From: Peptoniphilaceae bacterium
GTDB taxonomy: Bacteria > Bacillota > Clostridia > Tissierellales > Peptoniphilaceae
Assembly: GCA_902363535.1 (NCBI GenBank)
Contig: CABJAE010000003.1
Coordinates: 1-64,000 of the forward strand
Direction: 5' to 3'
Length of the DNA stretch: 64,000 nt
Shown here: piece by piece, positions 8,625-19,117 of the stretch
Layout of the letters: each line of letters starts with the position of its first letter
Position numbering within the stretch: the stretch's first letter is position 1
Notes under the pieces: generated by a model
Told to the model about the DNA's origin: nothing
Seen by the model: only the letters and a program-made list of their open reading frames with translations
The model's database searches: none
Position numbers and translations under genes: made by a program

Positions 8625-8651
8625 TATGGTTCTTTACGATCTTTTTGTCAA
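8623..8651 (-). promoter_or_regulatory. bioY promoter
   Basis: Minus strand -35 TTGACA (8646-8651), 17-bp spacer, -10 CATAAT (8623-8628). The -35 touches the T tract of the rpoC terminator. Confidence 0.75.
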
Positions 8652-8677
8652 TAGAAAAACTCCGCCGAAGCGGAGTT
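8650..8677 (-). terminator. rpoBC terminator
   Basis: On the minus strand AACTCCGC, loop TTCG and GCGGAGTT are followed by TTTCTATT. The stem starts 12 bases after the rpoC stop. Confidence 0.85.
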
Positions 8678-8689
8678 TCATATCACATC

Positions 8690-11600
8690 TCAGGCCTTCA
8701 TGCCTTCCAGAATATCTAATTCTTCTTTTCGCTTGTCTTCCTCTTCCCAGTAGACCGTGCCGTTTTGGCGGACGCCGGTCCCTGCGGGAATCAGTTGGCC
8801 GATGATGATGTTTTCTTTTAAGCCTTTCAGGTAATCTTGCTTGCCTTCGATGGCTGCATCGGTTAAGACGCGGGTCGTTTCCTGGAAGGATGCGGCGGAA
8901 AGGAAGGAATCCGTGGCCAGGGAAGCTTTGGTGATCCCGAGCAAAGTGGGAATGGCCGTGGCTTCTTGAAGACCGATCGCTTTCGCCTTTTCGTTGGCGT
9001 GTTCGAATTCTTTCTTGCTTACCATGCTGCCGGGCAAAAGACTTGTGCCGCCGGCTTCGTCGACGCGCACTTTGGACATCATTTGCTTGACGATGACTTC
9101 GATGTGTTTGTCGTCGATGTCGACCCCTTGCAGGCGGTAGACCCGTTGTACTTCTTTGACGATGTATTCCTGAACGCCCATGACGCCCTTGACGCGAAGG
9201 AGGTCTTGGGGATAGACGGAACCTTGGGTAAGCTCGTCGCCTTTTTCCACGCGGTCGCCGGGTTTTACCTTGACCCGTGCGCCGTAGACCACAGTGTAGG
9301 CTTCCGAAGCGCCGTCGTCTGCGGTAATGACGATTTCGCGTTTCTTCGCCGTTTCCCGAATGTCCACGGTCCCGCTGATTTCAGCGATAATGGCGAGACC
9401 TTTCGGTTTACGCACTTCGAAAAGTTCTTCGACACGGGGCAAACCTTGGGTGATATCCGCTGCCGCTGCGACGCCGCCGGTGTGGAAGGTACGCATGGTC
9501 AGCTGGGTTCCGGGCTCGCCGATGGATTGTGCGGCGATGACGCCGACGGCTTCCCCGATGCCTACCGGGCGTCCCGTGGCCATGTTTTCGCCGTAGCACT
9601 TGGCGCAGACGCCGTCTTCGGAATGGCATCCCAGGATGGAACGGATCTTCACTTCTTCAATGCCTGCGGCCACAATGGCGTCGGCTTCTTTGGATCCGAT
9701 CATTTCCCCGCCTTTGGCCAGGAGATCGCCGGTTTCGGGATGGTGAATATCCTCGTATGCCGTACGGCCTTCGATTCGATCGTGAAGTTCTTCGATCATT
9801 TCGCGGCCGTCTTTAAAGGACTTGGCTACGATGTAGCTGTCCGTGCCGCAATCTTCTTCGGTGACGGTCACTTGTTGCGACACATCGACCAAACGGCGGG
9901 TCAGGTAGCCGGAGTCGGCGGTACGAAGGGCCGTATCCGCCAAACCTTTCCGCGAACCGTGGGTAGACATAAAGAATTCCAAGACGTCCAGGCCTTCACG
10001 GAAGTTTGAGGTAATGGGGACTTCGATGGTGCGCCCCGAAGGCGAAGCCATGAGCCCGCGCATGCCGGCCAATTGACGAATTTGGTTCTTGGAACCACGG
10101 GCTCCGGAATCGGCAAAGATGAAGATATTGTTCATTTCGCCGAAGCCTTCCATAACTTTGTCCGTTAAGTGATCCGTGGCTTCGTTCCAGATGTCGATGA
10201 CGTGTTCGTAGCGTTCTTCGTCGCTGATCAGCCCTTTTCTGTAGGCTTTTTCGTATTTTTCCACGTCTAAATCCGCTTGATGGAGGATTTCCGGTTTTTC
10301 CACGGGAATTTCGACGTCGCCCATGGAAATGGACATGGCGCCCACGGTGGAGTAGTGGTAGCCCAGGCTCTTCACTTCGTCGAGGAAGGCCGCCGTTTCC
10401 AGATTGTCGTGGAGTTTGTAGCAGCGGTCGATGATTTTTCCTAAGAGCTTTTTGTCGATGACGCGGTCGATTTCCAGACTGTAGGGATCTTTTTCGCGAT
10501 CCACAAAGCCCAAGTCTTGGGGAATGGCCTTGTTGATCAAGAAGCGCCCGACGGTGCTTTCCACGATCTTACCCCGCTTGTCGTCTTCATCTTTGAAGCG
10601 GCGTACCTTCACATGGGAATGGAGGTGCACCCAGCCGCAGGCGTAGGCGTGCATCATTTCTTTTTCGTCGATAAAGCTCATGCCGTCGCCTTTGACGTGG
10701 CCTTTTCTGTCTAAGGTCAGGTAGTACATACCGAGGACCATGTCTTGCGACGGCGTCGTAATGGGCTTGCCGTCTTTTAATGCCAAAATATTGTTTGTGG
10801 AGAGCATCAAGAGGCGGGCTTCCGCTTGGGCTTCCGCCGAAAGGGGCAAGTGAACCGCCATTTGGTCCCCGTCGAAGTCGGCGTTGTAGGCCGTACAGGC
10901 GAGGGGGTGCAGCTTAATGGCTTTGCCTTCAACCAAGACCGGTTCGAAGGCTTGAATCCCCAAACGGTGCAGGGTAGGCGCACGGTTCAGAAGCACCGGA
11001 TGGTCTTTAATGACCTCTTCCAGCACGTCCCATACTTCCGGACGTACCCTTTCCACCATGCGCTTCGCGCTTTTGATGTTGTGGGCCAGTTCCCTCTCAA
11101 CCAATTCGCGCATGACGAAGGGCTTAAAGAGCTCCAGCGCCATGTTCTTCGGCAGACCGCATTGATAGAATTTCAGTGACGGGCCGACGACGATAACGGA
11201 ACGGCCGGAGTAGTCGACACGCTTGCCCAGCAAGTTTTGACGGAAGCGCCCTTGCTTGCCTTTCAGCATTTCGGAAAGGCTCTTTAAGGGCCGGTTGCCG
11301 GCGCCGGTGACGGGGCGGCCGCGACGGCCGTTGTCGATTAAAGCGTCGACGGATTCCTGAAGCATCCGCTTTTCGTTTCGTACGATAATTTCCGGCGCAC
11401 CGATGTCCATGAGTTTTCTCAGGCGGTTGTTCCGGTTAATGACGCGGCGATACAAATCGTTTAAGTCACTGGTGGCGAAGCGGCCGCCGTCTAATTGCAC
11501 CATGGGGCGCAGTTCCGGCGGAATGACGGGGATGCAATCGAGGATCATCCACTCGCATTTGTTGCCGGAGTTTCTGAAGGCCTCGATGACTTCCAAACGG

Positions 11601-12229
11601 CGGGTAATGCGCACCCGCTTTTGGCCCGTGGCATCGTCCAACTGATCTCTTAAATCCTTGGAAATCGCGTCTAAATCGGTTTTGCGCAAAAGATCGCGAA
11701 TGGCTTCTGCGCCCATTTTTGCTTCGAATTTGTCGCCGTATTCCCGCTTAAATTCGCGGTATTCCGTTTCAGACAAGAGTTGCTTTTCATATAGATCCGG
11801 CACCCCTTCGTCCACGCGAGTGACGATGTAGGAAGCGAAGTAAAGGACTTTTTCCAGCGCCCGGGGGCTGATGTCCATGACCAGGCCCATGCGGGAGGGG
11901 ATGCCCTTAAAGTACCAAATGTGAGAGACCGGCGCGGCCAGCTCGATGTGGCCCATGCGCTCTCTGCGCACCTTGGATTTGGTGACTTCCACGCCGCATT
12001 TTTCGCAGACCACGCCCTTATAGCGCAGGCGCTTGTATTTGCCGCAGGAACACTCCCAGTCTTTCGTGGGGCCGAAGATCTTTTCGCAGAACAGACCTTC
12101 TTTTTCGGGCTTCAGTGTTCTGTAATTAATAGTTTCCGGCTTCTTGACTTCCCCGTAGGACCAAGATCTGATTTTTTCCGAGGACGCTAAGCCGATTTTG
12201 ATGGAATGAAATAATTCGTTTCTGCTCAA
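8690..12229 (-). CDS. rpoC: DNA-directed RNA polymerase subunit beta'
   Basis: A 1,179-residue beta' subunit. Visible landmarks are the N-terminal zinc-binding cysteines (CSCGKYKR...CEKCGVE), the active-site [12 protein letters not shown] loop whose three Asp residues hold the catalytic magnesium, the bridge helix/trigger loop region ([10 protein letters not shown]) and a second cysteine cluster (CGTDS... [13 protein letters not shown]). The start is TTG at 12229 with AAAGGAG nine bases upstream; the product begins [23 protein letters not shown], matching the family N-terminus. It follows rpoB by 47 bases. The length is normal for Firmicutes without large insertions. Confidence 0.99.
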   Translation of the reverse strand: MSRNELFHSIKIGLASSEKIRSWSYGEVKKPETINYRTLKPEKEGLFCEKIFGPTKDWECSCGKYKRLRYKGVVCEKCGVEVTKSKVRRERMGHIELAAPVSHIWYFKGIPSRMGLVMDISPRALEKVLYFASYIVTRVDEGVPDLYEKQLLSETEYREFKREYGDKFEAKMGAEAIRDLLRKTDLDAISKDLRDQLDDATGQKRVRITRRLEVIEAFRNSGNKCEWMILDCIPVIPPELRPMVQLDGGRFATSDLNDLYRRVINRNNRLRKLMDIGAPEIIVRNEKRMLQESVDALIDNGRRGRPVTGAGNRPLKSLSEMLKGKQGRFRQNLLGKRVDYSGRSVIVVGPSLKFYQCGLPKNMALELFKPFVMRELVERELAHNIKSAKRMVERVRPEVWDVLEEVIKDHPVLLNRAPTLHRLGIQAFEPVLVEGKAIKLHPLACTAYNADFDGDQMAVHLPLSAEAQAEARLLMLSTNNILALKDGKPITTPSQDMVLGMYYLTLDRKGHVKGDGMSFIDEKEMMHAYACGWVHLHSHVKVRRFKDEDDKRGKIVESTVGRFLINKAIPQDLGFVDREKDPYSLEIDRVIDKKLLGKIIDRCYKLHDNLETAAFLDEVKSLGYHYSTVGAMSISMGDVEIPVEKPEILHQADLDVEKYEKAYRKGLISDEERYEHVIDIWNEATDHLTDKVMEGFGEMNNIFIFADSGARGSKNQIRQLAGMRGLMASPSGRTIEVPITSNFREGLDVLEFFMSTHGSRKGLADTALRTADSGYLTRRLVDVSQQVTVTEEDCGTDSYIVAKSFKDGREMIEELHDRIEGRTAYEDIHHPETGDLLAKGGEMIGSKEADAIVAAGIEEVKIRSILGCHSEDGVCAKCYGENMATGRPVGIGEAVGVIAAQSIGEPGTQLTMRTFHTGGVAAAADITQGLPRVEELFEVRKPKGLAIIAEISGTVDIRETAKKREIVITADDGASEAYTVVYGARVKVKPGDRVEKGDELTQGSVYPQDLLRVKGVMGVQEYIVKEVQRVYRLQGVDIDDKHIEVIVKQMMSKVRVDEAGGTSLLPGSMVSKKEFEHANEKAKAIGLQEATAIPTLLGITKASLATDSFLSAASFQETTRVLTDAAIEGKQDYLKGLKENIIIGQLIPAGTGVRQNGTVYWEEEDKRKEELDILEGMKA

Positions 12230-12276
12230 GGAGCAAGACTCCTTTCTTTAATAATACCTTCAACTGCCGAAGAGAC

Positions 12277-15200
12277 TTATTCCTCTTCTTCGTCTTGTGT
12301 AAAACCTGTCGGAATCGCATCGCCGGAAATTTTGCGAATGCCGGCCAAGGCATTCACGGTGGGTTTTCCTTCGATGAGCTCCCCTGCATCTTCTCCGTCA
12401 ATTTTTCCGTCCATGGAATCTAAGTGATTGAGATCGTCGTCGTCGGTACTTAGATCCACTTCGTTTTCGTTTTCGTCCAGTACTTGTATTTCAAGAGCTA
12501 GTGCTTCCAACTCTTTAATGAGAACTTTGAAAGATTCGGGAATCCCCGGTTGAGGAATGTTTTCGCCCTTGACAATGGCTTCGTAGGTCTTGACCCGGCC
12601 CACGATGTCGTCGGATTTTACCGTAAGCATTTCCTGCAAGGTGTGGCTTGCCCCGTAAGCTTCCAGAGCCCACACTTCCATTTCCCCGAAACGTTGGCCG
12701 CCGAATTGGGCGCGGCCGCCCAAGGGTTGTTGCGTTACCAGGGAGTAGGGTCCCGTGGAGCGGGAGTGAATCTTTTCATCGACCAAGTGGTGAAGCTTGA
12801 GCATGTACATGTAGCCCACGGTCACCGGGTGGTCGAAATCTTCCCCGGTGCGGCCGTCTCTTAATTGCACCTTGCCGTCGGCGGAGTAGCCGGCCTTTTC
12901 CAAGGTGTCGAAAATATCCTGCTCGTTGGCGCCGTCAAAGACGGGGGTGGCCACGTGCCAGCCCAGTTTCTTGGCGGCGAGGCCCAAGTGGACCTCCAAT
13001 ACTTGGCCCAAGTTCATCCGCGAGGGAACGCCCAGGGGATTCAATACGATTTGAATGGGCCGTCCGTCGGGCATGTAGGGCATGTCTTCCTTGGGAAGAA
13101 CGCGGGAGATAACCCCTTTGTTTCCGTGGCGACCGCACATTTTATCGCCGACTTGAATCTTCCGCTTCGTGGCGATAAAGACGCGGACCATTTCGTTGAC
13201 ACCGGGCTGCAGCTCGTCGCCGTCGGCGCGGCTAAACACTTTCACGTCCACGACGATGCCCGCTTCCCCGTGGGGCAGGCGCAGGGAGGTGTCACGCACT
13301 TCCCTGGCCTTTTCGCCGAAGATGGCGCGCAATAGCCGCTCTTCCGCGGAAAGCTCCGTCTCGCCCTTGGGCGTTACCTTGCCGACGAGAATGTCGCCGG
13401 GGTTGACTTCCGCACCGACGCGGATAATGCCCCGTTCGTCCAGATCCTTGAGCATGTCGTCGCTCACATTGGAAATGTCGCGGGTAATTTCTTCCGGCCC
13501 TAATTTCGTGTCCCGGGCTTCGGCTTCGTATTCTTCAATGTGCAGGGAGGTTAAGACATCGTCGATAACCAGCTCTTCGTTGATAAGCATGGCGTCTTCG
13601 TAGTTGTAGCCTTCCCAGTTCATAAAGGCGATAAGGATGTTTTTGCCCAGGGCCATTTCCCCTAAATCCGTGGAGGGGCCATCGGCGATGACTTCGCCGC
13701 GTTTTACCTTTTGGCCTTCCACGACAATGGGCCGTTGATTAATCGTGGTCCCTTGGTTGGCCTTTTCAAATTTGTGGAGACGGAAGGCGATGTCTTCCTT
13801 GCCGCCTTCCGGCGAAAGGACGATTAGATTGCTCGATACCTTTTTAATGGTGCCGTCGTCCGTGGCGATGACGCAGACGCCGGAGTCCCGAGCGGCTTTG
13901 TATTCGATTCCCGTGGCGACGATGGGCGCTTCCGTCTTTAACAGAGGCACGGCTTGACGCTGCATGTTTGAACCCATGAGGGCACGGTTGGCGTCGTCGT
14001 TTTCAAGGAAGGGAATCATGCTGGTCCCGACGGCGACGATTTGTTGCGGGGACACGTCCATGTAGCTGATGTCTTCGCTCTTGTAAACGTCGACGAGGCC
14101 GTCGATGCCTCGGGCGATAACCCGGTCGTTAATGAAGTGGCCGTTTTCGTCTACTTTTTCGTCGGCTTGGGCGATGATGTTTTCATCTTCCACATCGGCG
14201 GTAATGTATTCGATCTCGTCAGTGACCAGGCCCTCTCCTTTGACGACCTTTCTGTAAGGCGCTTCAATGAAGCCGTATTCGTTAATACGGGCAAAGGTGG
14301 TGAGGGAGGTGATCAAGCCGATGTTCGGACCTTCCGGCGTCTCGATGGGACACATTCTTCCGTAGTGGGAGTTGTGTACGTCGCGGACTTCCATGCCGGC
14401 ACGGTCTCTGGACAGACCGCCGGGCCCCAAAGCGGAGAGACGACGCTTGTGGGTCAGCTCCGAAAGGGGGTTGTTTTGGTCCATAAATTGCGACAATTGA
14501 GAGGAACCGAAGAATTCTTTAATGGCCGCCGTCACCGGACGGATATTGATTAAAGATTGGGGCGTGGCCGCGTCGGGATCCTGTACGGCCATGCGTTCGC
14601 GAATCACCCGTTCCATGCGGGTTAAGCCGATTCTAAATTGGTTTTGCAAAAGCTCGCCCACGGAGCGAATCCGGCGATTGCCCAAGTGGTCGATGTCGTC
14701 GGTTTTGCCGATGCCGTAGAACAAGTTGAATTCGTAGTTAACCGCCGCCAAAATATCATCCACCAAAATGTGTTTCGGCGACAGCTCTTTATAATGTAAT
14801 TTAATCCGCGTACTGAGCTCTTCCCCTTCGTATTCTTCGAAGAGTTCCCTGAGGCGGGGCAGATAGATTTTTTCCTTAAAGCCCAGGGCTTCAAAGTCGA
14901 TGTCCGTATCCAGGGCCGCGGGATCCACGAAATTGTTCCCCAAGAGGACGATCTTCATTTTTTCGTCCAGAGCGTTGGGATCGTCGACGAGGATTTCCAC
15001 GCGGTTGATCCCGGCATTTTCGATGGCGATGGCGGCTTCGCGGCTCACACGCTCCCCGGCGGTACCCATGACTTCGCCGGTTTCGCCGTCGATGACATCT
15101 TCCGCCAGGATTTGGTTTTGCAGACGCTCTCTGAGAGCCAGCTTCTTGTTGAACTTGTAGCGGCCCACTTTCGCCATGTCGTAGCGACGGGCGTCGAAAA

Positions 15201-15972
15201 ACATGTTTTCAAACAGAGACTGAGCACTTTCCACGGTGGGCGGCTCGCCGGGACGCAGCTTTTTGTAAATTTCCAAAAGGGCTTCCTGTTTGTTGCTGGT
15301 TTGATCTTTTTCAAAGACCTTTAAGAGCTCTTCCGTTTCGCCCATAAGGTTCGTGATTTCCAAATTGCTTTCCACGCCGATGGCTCTCAGTAAGATCGTA
15401 ATGGGAATCTTCCGCGTGCGGTCGATGCGCACATTGACCACGCCTTGGGCGTCGGTTTCAAATTCCAGCCAGGCGCCGCGGTTGGGAATCAAGGTGGAAG
15501 AGAATAATTGTTTGCCCGTCTTGTCGAACTCGACTTTGTAGTAGGCGCCGGGAGAACGGACCAATTGGCTGACCACGACACGTTCCGCCCCGTTAATGAC
15601 GAAGGTACCGGTGGAGCTCATGAGGGGCAAATCGCCCATAAAGACTTCCTGTTCCTTAACTTCCCCGGTTTCCGTATTGATCAGACGAACCTTTACTTTT
15701 AAAGGTGCCGAATAATTGGTGTCCTTTTCCTTTGCTTCCTCGAAATCGTACTTTTTCTCATCGGATACGTAGTAATCGACGAATTCCAGTATTAGATTTC
15801 CCGCAAAGTCTTCAATCGGCGAAATATCCCGAAACACTTCCCTGAGACCTTCGTCGATGAGCCACTTAAACGATTCCGTTTGGACCCCCAAAAGATTCGG
15901 TATCTCCAACACATCGTCGATTCTGGAATAACTCATTCTCTCCCGTTTGCCATATTGAACAGGATGTACCAT
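12277..15972 (-). CDS. rpoB: DNA-directed RNA polymerase subunit beta
   Basis: A 1,231-residue beta subunit. The rifampicin-binding cluster is intact and wild-type in appearance ([30 protein letters not shown]). Also visible are the NIGLI...GFIEAPYR segment and the C-terminal [23 protein letters not shown] clamp. I place the start at ATG 15972 ([15 protein letters not shown]), which has GAGG six bases upstream; a GTG four codons earlier lacks spacing to a ribosome site. Unlike most Firmicutes, rplJ-rplL are not directly upstream but lie some 17 kb away. Confidence 0.98.
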   Translation of the reverse strand: MVHPVQYGKRERMSYSRIDDVLEIPNLLGVQTESFKWLIDEGLREVFRDISPIEDFAGNLILEFVDYYVSDEKKYDFEEAKEKDTNYSAPLKVKVRLINTETGEVKEQEVFMGDLPLMSSTGTFVINGAERVVVSQLVRSPGAYYKVEFDKTGKQLFSSTLIPNRGAWLEFETDAQGVVNVRIDRTRKIPITILLRAIGVESNLEITNLMGETEELLKVFEKDQTSNKQEALLEIYKKLRPGEPPTVESAQSLFENMFFDARRYDMAKVGRYKFNKKLALRERLQNQILAEDVIDGETGEVMGTAGERVSREAAIAIENAGINRVEILVDDPNALDEKMKIVLLGNNFVDPAALDTDIDFEALGFKEKIYLPRLRELFEEYEGEELSTRIKLHYKELSPKHILVDDILAAVNYEFNLFYGIGKTDDIDHLGNRRIRSVGELLQNQFRIGLTRMERVIRERMAVQDPDAATPQSLINIRPVTAAIKEFFGSSQLSQFMDQNNPLSELTHKRRLSALGPGGLSRDRAGMEVRDVHNSHYGRMCPIETPEGPNIGLITSLTTFARINEYGFIEAPYRKVVKGEGLVTDEIEYITADVEDENIIAQADEKVDENGHFINDRVIARGIDGLVDVYKSEDISYMDVSPQQIVAVGTSMIPFLENDDANRALMGSNMQRQAVPLLKTEAPIVATGIEYKAARDSGVCVIATDDGTIKKVSSNLIVLSPEGGKEDIAFRLHKFEKANQGTTINQRPIVVEGQKVKRGEVIADGPSTDLGEMALGKNILIAFMNWEGYNYEDAMLINEELVIDDVLTSLHIEEYEAEARDTKLGPEEITRDISNVSDDMLKDLDERGIIRVGAEVNPGDILVGKVTPKGETELSAEERLLRAIFGEKAREVRDTSLRLPHGEAGIVVDVKVFSRADGDELQPGVNEMVRVFIATKRKIQVGDKMCGRHGNKGVISRVLPKEDMPYMPDGRPIQIVLNPLGVPSRMNLGQVLEVHLGLAAKKLGWHVATPVFDGANEQDIFDTLEKAGYSADGKVQLRDGRTGEDFDHPVTVGYMYMLKLHHLVDEKIHSRSTGPYSLVTQQPLGGRAQFGGQRFGEMEVWALEAYGASHTLQEMLTVKSDDIVGRVKTYEAIVKGENIPQPGIPESFKVLIKELEALALEIQVLDENENEVDLSTDDDDLNHLDSMDGKIDGEDAGELIEGKPTVNALAGIRKISGDAIPTGFTQDEEEE

Positions 15973-16124
15973 TAAATTCCTCACCCCTTACAGTTCCTTC
16001 GAAAAACAAAAAATGTATGTGTAAGAGTCTCTTCAACATGAATCGTCAATAACTTACATATACATCATCTTTCGTAGCTGCGACCGTCTTTTCCATATAG
16101 TTTTAGATTATTATGCAATTTATT

Positions 16125-16153
16125 ATATTAACACGAGGCGTTTTAAATAGCAA
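16125..16153 (-). promoter_or_regulatory. rpoBC promoter
   Basis: Minus strand -35 TTGCTA (16148-16153), 17-bp spacer, -10 TAATAT (16125-16130); an overlapping TATAAT at 16123-16128 would give a 19-bp spacer. It leaves a leader of about 150 bases before rpoB, in which no known riboswitch or L10-type fold was recognised. Confidence 0.55.
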
Positions 16154-16157
16154 GAGT

Positions 16158-17507
16158 TTATTTCCCTTTTCCCACCAAAACTTTTCCGTCCACGGGGACG
16201 TAGCGGCTTTTTGCCACGGGGATGCGCCTTAATTCCCTTCCCTGCACCGAATAGACGGCGTAGGTGATGTAAATGGATCCGTCCACTTGTTGTCTCAGGA
16301 TTTTGATTTCTCCCGGAGCCAGGTCCGTGGAATAAGCGACTTCCTTGGATGCCGGCAGATCCCGCACCTTCTCAGGCACCAGGTCGATGGTGTAGGGCTT
16401 TTCCTCCGCGGGCCCGTAGATTGTGCAGGTAAGCGTACCTTCCTTCGCCGTGGTTTCAATGTAGACGGGTTTCGTAAAGGGATTGGCGAAGATAAAATCT
16501 TTGTAGCCGTCGCTTACGGCGCAGTCCAGCCCCTCTTTGGCGTAGGGCACGGCCTTGGAGTGGTTAAACTTCGTCATGACATTGAGTCCAGATCGGGCCA
16601 CAGCATTGTACATGGTGGTGGAGACCTGGCAGACGCCGCCGATGCCTTCCGTTTCTACGCCGTTTGACACGGTCTTGCCCTTGACAAAACCGTGGGCTTC
16701 GGTAATGCCGCCGATGGTGGAGAGAAACGAGAGCTTTTCCCCCGGCGCCAAGACGATGCGGCGAAAGTACCGGGCGCCGTTTTCCACATTGGTGGTGCGA
16801 TTTTCATCCGCCGGATCGTAGGTGGTGACGGCTTCGGCTAATTTCCCGTCGATTCCCGCCAATTCCTGTGCTTCAATGGCGGGCTCCACGATTCTCGTAT
16901 GAATCTCCACAGGGCTTTGAATACCGCGGGACAAATCCGCCCGCGCCTTGGCCGTGTCCGGCACTTCTCCCTTGTTTCCCGGCAGGATCACGGCCCTTTC
17001 GCCCTTCATGGCCACGGTGGCGGGCTTCGCCGTTTCGTACAGAACGCCGTTTAAATCCCGAAGCCTGCGGTTTAATGTGGCTTCGTCCACCGCGAGGGGC
17101 GTCTGCACCGCTTCCTTTTTGAAAACCTGGCCCATGCGGCCGAAAAACCGGCGGCCTCGACTTTCCGCCAGGGCGTCCATGGCCACTTGTTCCTCGTCCA
17201 CGGACAGACCCAGCTGCGGTGGGGTGAGGGTGGTGGATTTCTTCTTGTGGGTCAAGACGACCTCGGCGGTTTGAAACTCTTTTTCGTACTTATTCAGCTT
17301 TTTTTCCGCTCCCTTCACCGTTAAAAAGCCCAGTGACTTTCCGCAGTAGTTCGTACCGGGGCTGATGATGCCGAAGGTGGGTAAAAAGCCGAGAATGATA
17401 AAACAGATCAGGACGACGGCGCCGGCCACGGTGGCCATGCGTCTTCGCTTCATGCGCTTTAAGTGGTGCCGTTTCTGTCGGCGAAAATGCAAATACTTTT
17501 GTTCCAT
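16158..17507 (-). CDS. VanW-family protein with peptidoglycan-binding-like domain
   Basis: A 449-residue membrane-anchored protein: a basic N-terminus (HFRRQKRHHLKRMKRRR), one membrane helix (about 25-48), a PG_binding_4-type extracellular region (about 60-200), then the VanW domain (about 205-340) with NGARYFRRIVLAPGEKLSFLS-type and GGVCQVSTTMYNAV motifs, and a C-terminal G5-like beta domain. The family is common in clostridia and is thought to act at the cell wall; despite the name there is no direct link to vancomycin resistance without other van genes. Its ATG immediately follows the nth stop (TAAATG), so it is translationally coupled to nth. Confidence 0.85.
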   Translation of the reverse strand: MEQKYLHFRRQKRHHLKRMKRRRMATVAGAVVLICFIILGFLPTFGIISPGTNYCGKSLGFLTVKGAEKKLNKYEKEFQTAEVVLTHKKKSTTLTPPQLGLSVDEEQVAMDALAESRGRRFFGRMGQVFKKEAVQTPLAVDEATLNRRLRDLNGVLYETAKPATVAMKGERAVILPGNKGEVPDTAKARADLSRGIQSPVEIHTRIVEPAIEAQELAGIDGKLAEAVTTYDPADENRTTNVENGARYFRRIVLAPGEKLSFLSTIGGITEAHGFVKGKTVSNGVETEGIGGVCQVSTTMYNAVARSGLNVMTKFNHSKAVPYAKEGLDCAVSDGYKDFIFANPFTKPVYIETTAKEGTLTCTIYGPAEEKPYTIDLVPEKVRDLPASKEVAYSTDLAPGEIKILRQQVDGSIYITYAVYSVQGRELRRIPVAKSRYVPVDGKVLVGKGK

Positions 17508-18149
17508 TTATTCGGACGCTCCTTGATAATACCGGCAAAGATCGTTTAAGTCGCATTCCTCGCAAAGGGGGCGTTGAGCCTTACAGATGCGGCGGCCTAA
17601 AAAGATCAAGAGATGGTGGCCCTTCGTCCAACAGTCTTCGGGCCAAATGGCCATGAGCTGTTTCTCCGTACCGTCCACATTTTTGCTTTCGGCGAGGCCC
17701 AGTCGATTGGACACGCGGAAGACGTGGGTGTCCACGGCAATGGCGGGAATGCCCAGCACGTTGGAGGTCACCACATTGGCGGTCTTTCGCCCGACGCCGG
17801 GAAGAGTCATTAAATCCTCGATGGTGGGAGGAATCTCGCCGCCCCAGCTTTCGATAATGATGCGGGAAGCGGCCAAAATATTCTTCGCCTTGTTTCGATA
17901 GACGCCGCAGCTTTTTATGTAGCCTTCCAGCTCCTCTTGCGACAATCTCACCATTTTCTCCGGCGTGTCGTGTTCTTGAAAGAGCACTTTGGTGACTTTG
18001 TTGACCCGCACGTCCGTGCACTGGGCCGAAAGAATGGTGGCAATTAAAAGCTCGTAGGGCGTGGTGTAATCCAGTTCCGCCCGGGCATCCGGAAACATTT
18101 TTTCCAAGCGCTCGTACACTTCCATGGCTTCTTTTTTTGTTAAAGGCAT
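17508..18149 (-). CDS. nth: Endonuclease III (DNA glycosylase/AP lyase)
   Basis: A 213-residue base-excision repair enzyme that removes oxidised pyrimidines and cleaves the abasic site. Visible are the helix-hairpin-helix LMTLPGVGRKTANVV with the catalytic Lys, the catalytic Asp in VDTHVFRVSNRLG, and the C-terminal [4Fe-4S] pattern C-x6-C-x2-C-x5-C. I choose ATG 18149 (MPLTKKEAMEVYE), which has AGAGGAAG upstream and starts at the queG stop. It is the middle gene of the queG-nth-vanW operon. Confidence 0.96.
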   Translation of the reverse strand: MPLTKKEAMEVYERLEKMFPDARAELDYTTPYELLIATILSAQCTDVRVNKVTKVLFQEHDTPEKMVRLSQEELEGYIKSCGVYRNKAKNILAASRIIIESWGGEIPPTIEDLMTLPGVGRKTANVVTSNVLGIPAIAVDTHVFRVSNRLGLAESKNVDGTEKQLMAIWPEDCWTKGHHLLIFLGRRICKAQRPLCEECDLNDLCRYYQGASE

Positions 18150-18150
18150 T

Positions 18151-19059
18151 CTACTTCTTCCTCTCATTAAAATAACGGCGAATGTAGGCGGCGTTTTTCA
18201 CCCACTGCTTCTTTCCCCGCCAGGATCCGCTGAGCCGGCCGTAGCGCTGTTTAAACGAACGGTTCGACTCCTCTTCCAGTCCATCGAGACAAATGTGGTG
18301 CACGGGATCCCGGCTTTCGTAAACCGCCTCGATCCCCTTGTTTTTCGGACAGACCATTTGGCACACGTCGCAGCCGTAGATCCAATCGGCCATGACCGCC
18401 CGCTCCCCTTCCGTAAGTTCGCCCCGCTTTTGGGTAATCCAGGAGCGGCAACGGCCGGGGTGCAGGATGCCCGTAAACTCGATGGCGCCTCCCGGGCAAG
18501 CATCCACACAGGCGCGGCAGTCGCCGCAATCGCCCGACATTTCACAGGCCTCTCCGCCTTCTAAATTTGTAAGCAAGAGTCCGATGGCCACGTAGCTTCC
18601 CAGTCGGCTGTGGATGAAGCTTCCGTTTCGACCGATGTAGCCTTTTCCGGTCATGGCGGCAAAGCCCCGCTCGTACAGGGGCCCGGTGTCCACTTGGCGG
18701 TAATACTCCACATCTGGGTACGCGTTCTTTAAATACTCCTCGAGACGGGCCATTTTTTCATTTAAAAGCAGGTGGTAATCCGTGTCTCTTGAAAAACTCG
18801 CCAGTCGTCCGTAGCCCTTCTTCGACTCCGGCTCCACGTCTGTGAAAGGCACTTGTTCGAAGGCCACGAAAATCGACTTCGCCGAAGGAAGGCTTCCCGC
18901 AGGATCCAGCCGCGCGTTTATGTCCTCGGGCTCGATGGAAAGCATCTCCCCGGCCTCTTTTCGCTTCATGAAGACGGAGGCCATGGCGTCTAATCGCTTA
19001 GCCGGCACCAGGGCCAAGTCGTGAAACCCGAGCTGCTCTTTGATTCTCTCTACTTCCAT
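18151..19059 (-). CDS. queG: Epoxyqueuosine reductase
   Basis: A 302-residue cobalamin-dependent iron-sulphur enzyme that performs the last step of queuosine tRNA modification (epoxyqueuosine to queuosine). The C-terminal half has two ferredoxin-type clusters (CGDCRACVDACP and CDVCQMVCPKN) and the N-terminal half the QueG substrate region (TGPLYERGFAAMTGKGYIGRNG). It is shorter than the E. coli enzyme (about 380) because the C-terminal HEAT-like extension is absent, as in many Firmicutes. Other que genes are not in the window. It is the first gene of the operon and is divergent from rodA. Confidence 0.9.
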   Translation of the reverse strand: MEVERIKEQLGFHDLALVPAKRLDAMASVFMKRKEAGEMLSIEPEDINARLDPAGSLPSAKSIFVAFEQVPFTDVEPESKKGYGRLASFSRDTDYHLLLNEKMARLEEYLKNAYPDVEYYRQVDTGPLYERGFAAMTGKGYIGRNGSFIHSRLGSYVAIGLLLTNLEGGEACEMSGDCGDCRACVDACPGGAIEFTGILHPGRCRSWITQKRGELTEGERAVMADWIYGCDVCQMVCPKNKGIEAVYESRDPVHHICLDGLEEESNRSFKQRYGRLSGSWRGKKQWVKNAAYIRRYFNERKK

Positions 19060-19078
19060 CCCAAGTCCTTTCTATTGA

Positions 19079-19107
19079 TGTATAATAATAGTATCACACT
19101 CTGACAA
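19079..19107 (-). promoter_or_regulatory. queG-nth-vanW promoter, overlapping the rodA -10
   Basis: Minus strand -35 TTGTCA (19102-19107), 17-bp spacer, -10 TATACA (19079-19084). On the plus strand a TATAAT at 19081-19086 overlaps it and could serve rodA, though with a poor -35. The queG -35 also overlaps the rodA ribosome site. Confidence 0.6.
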
Positions 19108-19117
19108 AGGAGATACT

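Noticed and set aside
8966..10009. Long plus-strand open frame opposite rpoC (347 residues)
   Set aside because: It is an antisense shadow of rpoC with no ribosome site and no recognisable protein pattern. The same applies to the long antisense frames over rpoB, fusA and the NEAT genes.
16158..17507. Vancomycin resistance gene
   Set aside because: VanW-family proteins are common wall proteins in clostridia; no vanA/B, vanH, vanX or vanRS genes are nearby.
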